From: Pseudomonas resinovorans NBRC 106553
GTDB taxonomy: Bacteria; Pseudomonadota; Gammaproteobacteria; Pseudomonadales; Pseudomonadaceae
NCBI RefSeq assembly: GCF_000412695.1
Contig: NC_021499.1
Coordinates: forward strand, 4,464,001 to 4,528,000
Direction of reading: 5' to 3'
Length of the DNA stretch: 64,000 nt
Position numbers and translations under genes: made by a program. How positions within the stretch are numbered: position 1 is the first letter of the stretch; every line of letters starts with the position of its first letter. This document shows, in pieces, positions 60,919 to 64,000 of this stretch. Below the pieces are notes generated by a model. The model had not been told where the DNA came from. It made no database searches and was given only the letters and a program-made list of their open reading frames with translations.

Positions 60919-62288
60919 GTTCCCTGCGCCGCCGCACCCTCTGGCTGGTGATGGTCCTGCTGCTGCTCGGCACCCTGCTCATCGCCTTTCTCAACTACCG
61001 CGACAGCAGCCACGAGGTGGAAGAGGTCTACGACGCCCACCTGGCCCAGAACGCGCGCCTGCTGCAGGGGGTGATGCGCATGTCGCCGGCCAGCGCCGAG
61101 CGCGACGGTCTCTACCGTGCCTTCAACCAGGCGCTCAGCAGTGCCGAGCCCCGCAGGGTAGGCCACCCCTACGAAAGCAAGCTGGCCTTCCAGGTCTGGA
61201 GCAAGGACGGCCGAAGCCTGGTGCAATCCCCCAGCGCGCCGCCGTTCGACCACGCGCCGGTGCGTATCGGGTTCCACAACATCCTGATAGAGGGCCGCAA
61301 CTGGCGGGGCTTCACCCTGCCGGACGATGACCAGGGCCTGCTGATCTGGGTGGGCGAACGCGACGATGTGCGCCAGGACCTGGTACAGCGCATCGTCCGC
61401 CACACCCTGTGGCCGAACCTGGTGGGCATCCCCATCCTCGCCACCCTGGTCTGGCTGGCCATCGGCTGGGGCCTGCGCCCGCTGCAGAACATGGCGCGGC
61501 TGATCCGCAGTCGCCATGCCGAATCCCTGGCGCCGCTGCAGATCATGCCGTTGCCGAAGGAGCTGGAGCCCATGCAGGCGGCGATCAACCGCCTGCTGGC
61601 GCAGATCGAGCAGATGCTCCAGCGTGAACGGCGCTTCATCGGCGACGCCGCCCACGAGATGCGCACCCCGCTGGCGGTGCTGCGCCTGCACGCGCAGAAC
61701 GCCCTGGAAGCCAACAGCGACGAGCAACGGGCAGAAGCCCTGGGCTTTCTCACCGTCGGCGTCGACCGGCTGACCCGGGTGGTCAACCAGTTGCTCACCA
61801 TGGCGCGCATGGAGCCGGCGCTGGCCCACGAGGACTGGCAGCCCCTGGACCTGGAGCGCCTGGTCCGCGAACACCTGGCCGAGCTGACGCCCCTGCTGCT
61901 GGACAAGGGCGTGGAGCTGGCGCTGGAGGTGGCCCAAGGCGACTACCGGCTCGACAGCAATGCCGCCGCCATCGGCATCGCCCTGCAGAACCTGGTGACC
62001 AACGCCACCACCTTCTCCCCGCCCGGCGGCGAGGTGAAGGTCAGCCTGCTCGGCGAAGGCGCGGAAGTCCTGCTGCGGGTGGAGGACCAGGGCCCGGGCA
62101 TCGGGGAAGCCGAGCTGGAGCGTCTGTTCGAGCGTTTCTACAGCCAGGGCAACCCCCAGGGCGCTGGGCTCGGCCTGGCCATCGTGCAGATGATCGCCAC
62201 CCGCCTGGGCGGCGGCATCGCCCTGTACAACCGCGAAGGCGGCGGGCTCTGCGCCGAGCTGAAACTGCCCCGACGCGCCCCCACCTGA
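60915..62288 (+). CDS. QseC/PmrB-type sensor histidine kinase
   Basis: A 457-residue sensor with two membrane segments (residues about 8-28 and 166-186), a periplasmic domain of about 135 residues, HAMP-like linker, HisKA with phospho-acceptor His in FIGDAAHEMRTPLAVLRLHAQ and HATPase (NLVTNATTFSPPGG, VEDQGPGIGE, GAGLGLAIVQMIA). Last gene of the seven-gene operon; a 4-base overlap with the regulator gene shows they are a cognate pair. Confidence 0.93.
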   Translation: MSSLRRRTLWLVMVLLLLGTLLIAFLNYRDSSHEVEEVYDAHLAQNARLLQGVMRMSPASAERDGLYRAFNQALSSAEPRRVGHPYESKLAFQVWSKDGRSLVQSPSAPPFDHAPVRIGFHNILIEGRNWRGFTLPDDDQGLLIWVGERDDVRQDLVQRIVRHTLWPNLVGIPILATLVWLAIGWGLRPLQNMARLIRSRHAESLAPLQIMPLPKELEPMQAAINRLLAQIEQMLQRERRFIGDAAHEMRTPLAVLRLHAQNALEANSDEQRAEALGFLTVGVDRLTRVVNQLLTMARMEPALAHEDWQPLDLERLVREHLAELTPLLLDKGVELALEVAQGDYRLDSNAAAIGIALQNLVTNATTFSPPGGEVKVSLLGEGAEVLLRVEDQGPGIGEAELERLFERFYSQGNPQGAGLGLAIVQMIATRLGGGIALYNREGGGLCAELKLPRRAPT

Positions 62289-62376
62289 GCCCGGGACGAC
62301 ACCTGCACGCGGGTTCCCCGGCGTGTGCCGGCACGGCTAGGCTGCTACCTTCTCAAGCCACTCTCGACATTGGACG

Positions 62377-63297
62377 GTGATCGTGGACAGGTTCCAGGAG
62401 ATGAAGGTGCTGCTGGCCGTGGCCGAGGCGGAAAGCTTCGCCGGCGGGGCGAAACTGATGGGCATGTCGCCGCCGAGCGTGACCCGCGTGATCGCGGGCC
62501 TGGAGCAGCGCCTGGGTACCCTGCTGCTGGCACGCAGCACACGCAGCCTGCGGCTCACCGAAGCGGGTCAGCGCTACGTGGAGGACTGCCGGCGCATCCT
62601 GCTGGACCTGGAGGAAGCGGAAGAACTGGCGGCCGGCAGCAGCATCCGTCCACGGGGCAACCTGACGGTGACCGCCCCGGTGATGTTCGGCGAGCTGTTC
62701 CTGATCCCGCTGATCACCGCCTACCTCGCCGAGCATCCGGAGGTTGCGGTCAACGCGCTGCTGGTGGATCGCCTGGTGAACATCATCGACGAAGGCGTGG
62801 ACATTGCCGTGCGCATCGGCCAGTTGCCGGAAACCGGCCTCCAGGCGCTGAAGGTGGGGCAGATCCGCCCGGTGATCTGCGCCGCACCAGCCTACCTCGA
62901 CCAGGTCGGTCGCCCCCAACACCCAGAGGACCTGCGGGACGCGCCGGTGGTGATGTCCTCCGCCAGCAGCCTGCTCACCGACTGGCAGTTCGTAGTTCCC
63001 GACGGCGCCCTCACCCTGCGTCCCCAACCCCGGCTGCTGGTCAGCTCCAACCAGGCGGCGATCAATGCCGCGCGCCTGGGCTGGGGCTATACGCGGGTCC
63101 TTTCCTACCAGGTCGCCGAGTCCGTGGCCAAGGGCGAGCTGGAGATAGTCCTGGAGGCCTTCGGTACCACGCCGCTGCCGGTGCATATCCTCTACCAGGG
63201 CGGCAGGCGGGTCCCCGCCAAGGTGCGCACCTTCGTCGATTTCTGCGCCGCGCGCTTCCTCGCCGACCCGGCGCTGCACGCCGCCGGGCGGCCCTAG
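62377..63297 (+). CDS. LysR-family transcriptional regulator
   Basis: A 306-residue LysR protein. The helix-turn-helix (AVAEAESFAGGAKLMGMSPPSVTRVIAGLE, across the usual helices) is followed by the effector domain (LTVTAPVMFGELFLIPLITAYL, VDIAVRIGQLPETGL). The GTG at 62377 or at 62383 could start it; both have weak sites. CrgA/DmlR-like subgroup by the TVTAPV pattern. Separated from the operon by 88 bases and followed by a second LysR gene after 3 bases. Confidence 0.88.
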   Translation: MIVDRFQEMKVLLAVAEAESFAGGAKLMGMSPPSVTRVIAGLEQRLGTLLLARSTRSLRLTEAGQRYVEDCRRILLDLEEAEELAAGSSIRPRGNLTVTAPVMFGELFLIPLITAYLAEHPEVAVNALLVDRLVNIIDEGVDIAVRIGQLPETGLQALKVGQIRPVICAAPAYLDQVGRPQHPEDLRDAPVVMSSASSLLTDWQFVVPDGALTLRPQPRLLVSSNQAAINAARLGWGYTRVLSYQVAESVAKGELEIVLEAFGTTPLPVHILYQGGRRVPAKVRTFVDFCAARFLADPALHAAGRP

Positions 63298-63300
63298 CCC

Positions 63301-64000
63301 ATGAGCCGCTACCGCGAGATGCAGGTATTCCAGCAGGTGGCGCAGGCGGGCAGCCTCGCCGCGGCGGCGCGGGACCTGAACCTCTCGCCCGCGACCGTCA
63401 TGCGCACCCTGGCGGCACTGGAAGCTCGACTGAACACCCCATTGCTGGAGCGCGGCCCGCGCGGCGTCAGCCTGAACCCCGCCGGCGAACAGTTCGCCGC
63501 CAGCTGCCGGCACATCCTCCAGCAGACCGAGGAAGCCGAGCGTTCCGCCGCCGGCCTGCACGCCAACCCCGCCGGGCAGCTCAATGTCGCGTTGCCCTTG
63601 CTGATGGCCGATCAGTTGTTCACGCCCATCGCCCTGGATTACCTGGCGGCCTATCCCGACGTGCAGTTGGTCACCCATGCCCGCGAAGGCATTCCGAAAC
63701 TCCTCGAAGAGGGCCTGGATGTCGCCCTCGTCGTCGGCCCGCTACCGGACTCCTCCGGCTTCGCCATACCGCTGGGGAGCGTAACGCCGATGGTCTGCGG
63801 CTCGCCCGGCTACCTGGCGCAATGGGGGCGCCCGGAAACCCCGGACGACATCCGCGCACACCGCACCGTGGTGGCGACGTCCTCCGGCCACGTGGCCGAA
63901 TGGCGCTTTCGCGGCGACCGCGCAGCGAGGCTGGTGAAACCCAGGCCCGCACTGACCTGCACCACCCAGCGCGGGGCCATCCGCGCTGCCGCCCTGGGGC
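63301..64000 (+). CDS. LysR-family transcriptional regulator, cut by window end
   Basis: Open frame from ATG at 63301, 3 bases after the previous stop, running past the window edge (about 233 residues visible, no stop). It reads as a LysR protein: MSRYREMQVFQQVAQAGSLAAAARDLNLSPATVMRTLAALE across the usual helices, then LNVALPLLMADQLFTP and GLDVALVVGPLP. It is a paralogue of the preceding regulator, same subgroup, with moderate similarity. Confidence 0.88.
   Translation, partial: MSRYREMQVFQQVAQAGSLAAAARDLNLSPATVMRTLAALEARLNTPLLERGPRGVSLNPAGEQFAASCRHILQQTEEAERSAAGLHANPAGQLNVALPLLMADQLFTPIALDYLAAYPDVQLVTHAREGIPKLLEEGLDVALVVGPLPDSSGFAIPLGSVTPMVCGSPGYLAQWGRPETPDDIRAHRTVVATSSGHVAEWRFRGDRAARLVKPRPALTCTTQRGAIRAAALG

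Overview
The window is about 64 kb of high-GC, densely coding DNA. It is almost certainly a Pseudomonas chromosome, probably from the aeruginosa/resinovorans side of the genus. The reasons are the gene set (sfn sulfur genes, nirBD/nasA-flavoprotein fusion, histidinol-phosphatase HisN, FecI/FecR plus TonB receptor, hpd), the strong Shine-Dalgarno sites and sigma-54 promoters, and four copies of a REP-type inverted repeat (GTAGGAGCGAATTCATTCGC ... ATCGCTCCTAC). I see no rRNA, tRNA, CRISPR array, insertion sequence or prophage.

Layout. (1) 1-3.2 kb, minus: MCE-type lipid transport operon (STAS-MlaE permease, MlaF ATPase, MlaD, PqiC-type lipoprotein). (2) 3.2-11.9 kb: a sulfur-scavenging cluster with an SfnC-like dehydrogenase (frameshifted), the sigma-54 activator SfnR, an operon of fused ATPase-permease, ProX-like binding protein and a homocysteine S-methyltransferase/MsrA fusion, and SfnG. 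Three transcription units carry the same upstream palindrome (CTGTTGC-N4-GCAACAG) and a -24/-12 promoter. (3) 12-17.4 kb: poorly known small and membrane genes, including a Bro-N protein, an OB-fold membrane protein, a divergent CsrA-like protein, a ToxR-like/partner pair, a lipoprotein and an OmpA-like barrel. (4) 17.5-18.8 kb: HlyD-family adaptor plus DUF3302 protein. (5) 19.2-27.4 kb: a 1,970-residue RTX haem peroxidase, a divergent sensor kinase and a NarL-type regulator. (6) 27.6-28.8 kb: ChaC-like cyclotransferase and a small orphan. (7) 29-36.7 kb: divergent nirBD and nasA-flavoprotein genes. Each has a sigma-54 promoter and a leader with AAAGGC-loop hairpins overlapping a terminator, as expected for NasT/ANTAR antitermination. 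(8) 36.9-41 kb: FecI/FecR/TonB receptor behind a Fur-like box. (9) 41-54 kb: methyltransferase, cold-shock protein, HisN, cysteine hydrolase and GlxA-type regulator, small proteins, MFS/LysR pair, LTA-synthase-like enzyme, maiA and hpd. (10) 54.4-55.8 kb: beta-CASP metallohydrolase. (11) 56-62.3 kb: a seven-gene, largely overlapping operon (thermostable-haemolysin family, AMP-ligase-like, haem-oxygenase-like diiron protein, SDR, TPR, response regulator, histidine kinase). (12) 62.4-64 kb: two tandem LysR genes, the second running off the window.

The two strongest candidates for undescribed systems are the SfnR-type regulon that captures a betaine/sulfonium-type transporter with a methyltransferase-MsrA fusion (section 2), and the biosynthetic-looking operon with its own two-component system (section 11). 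Their functions here are inferences from domains, motifs and gene order. No database search could be run.
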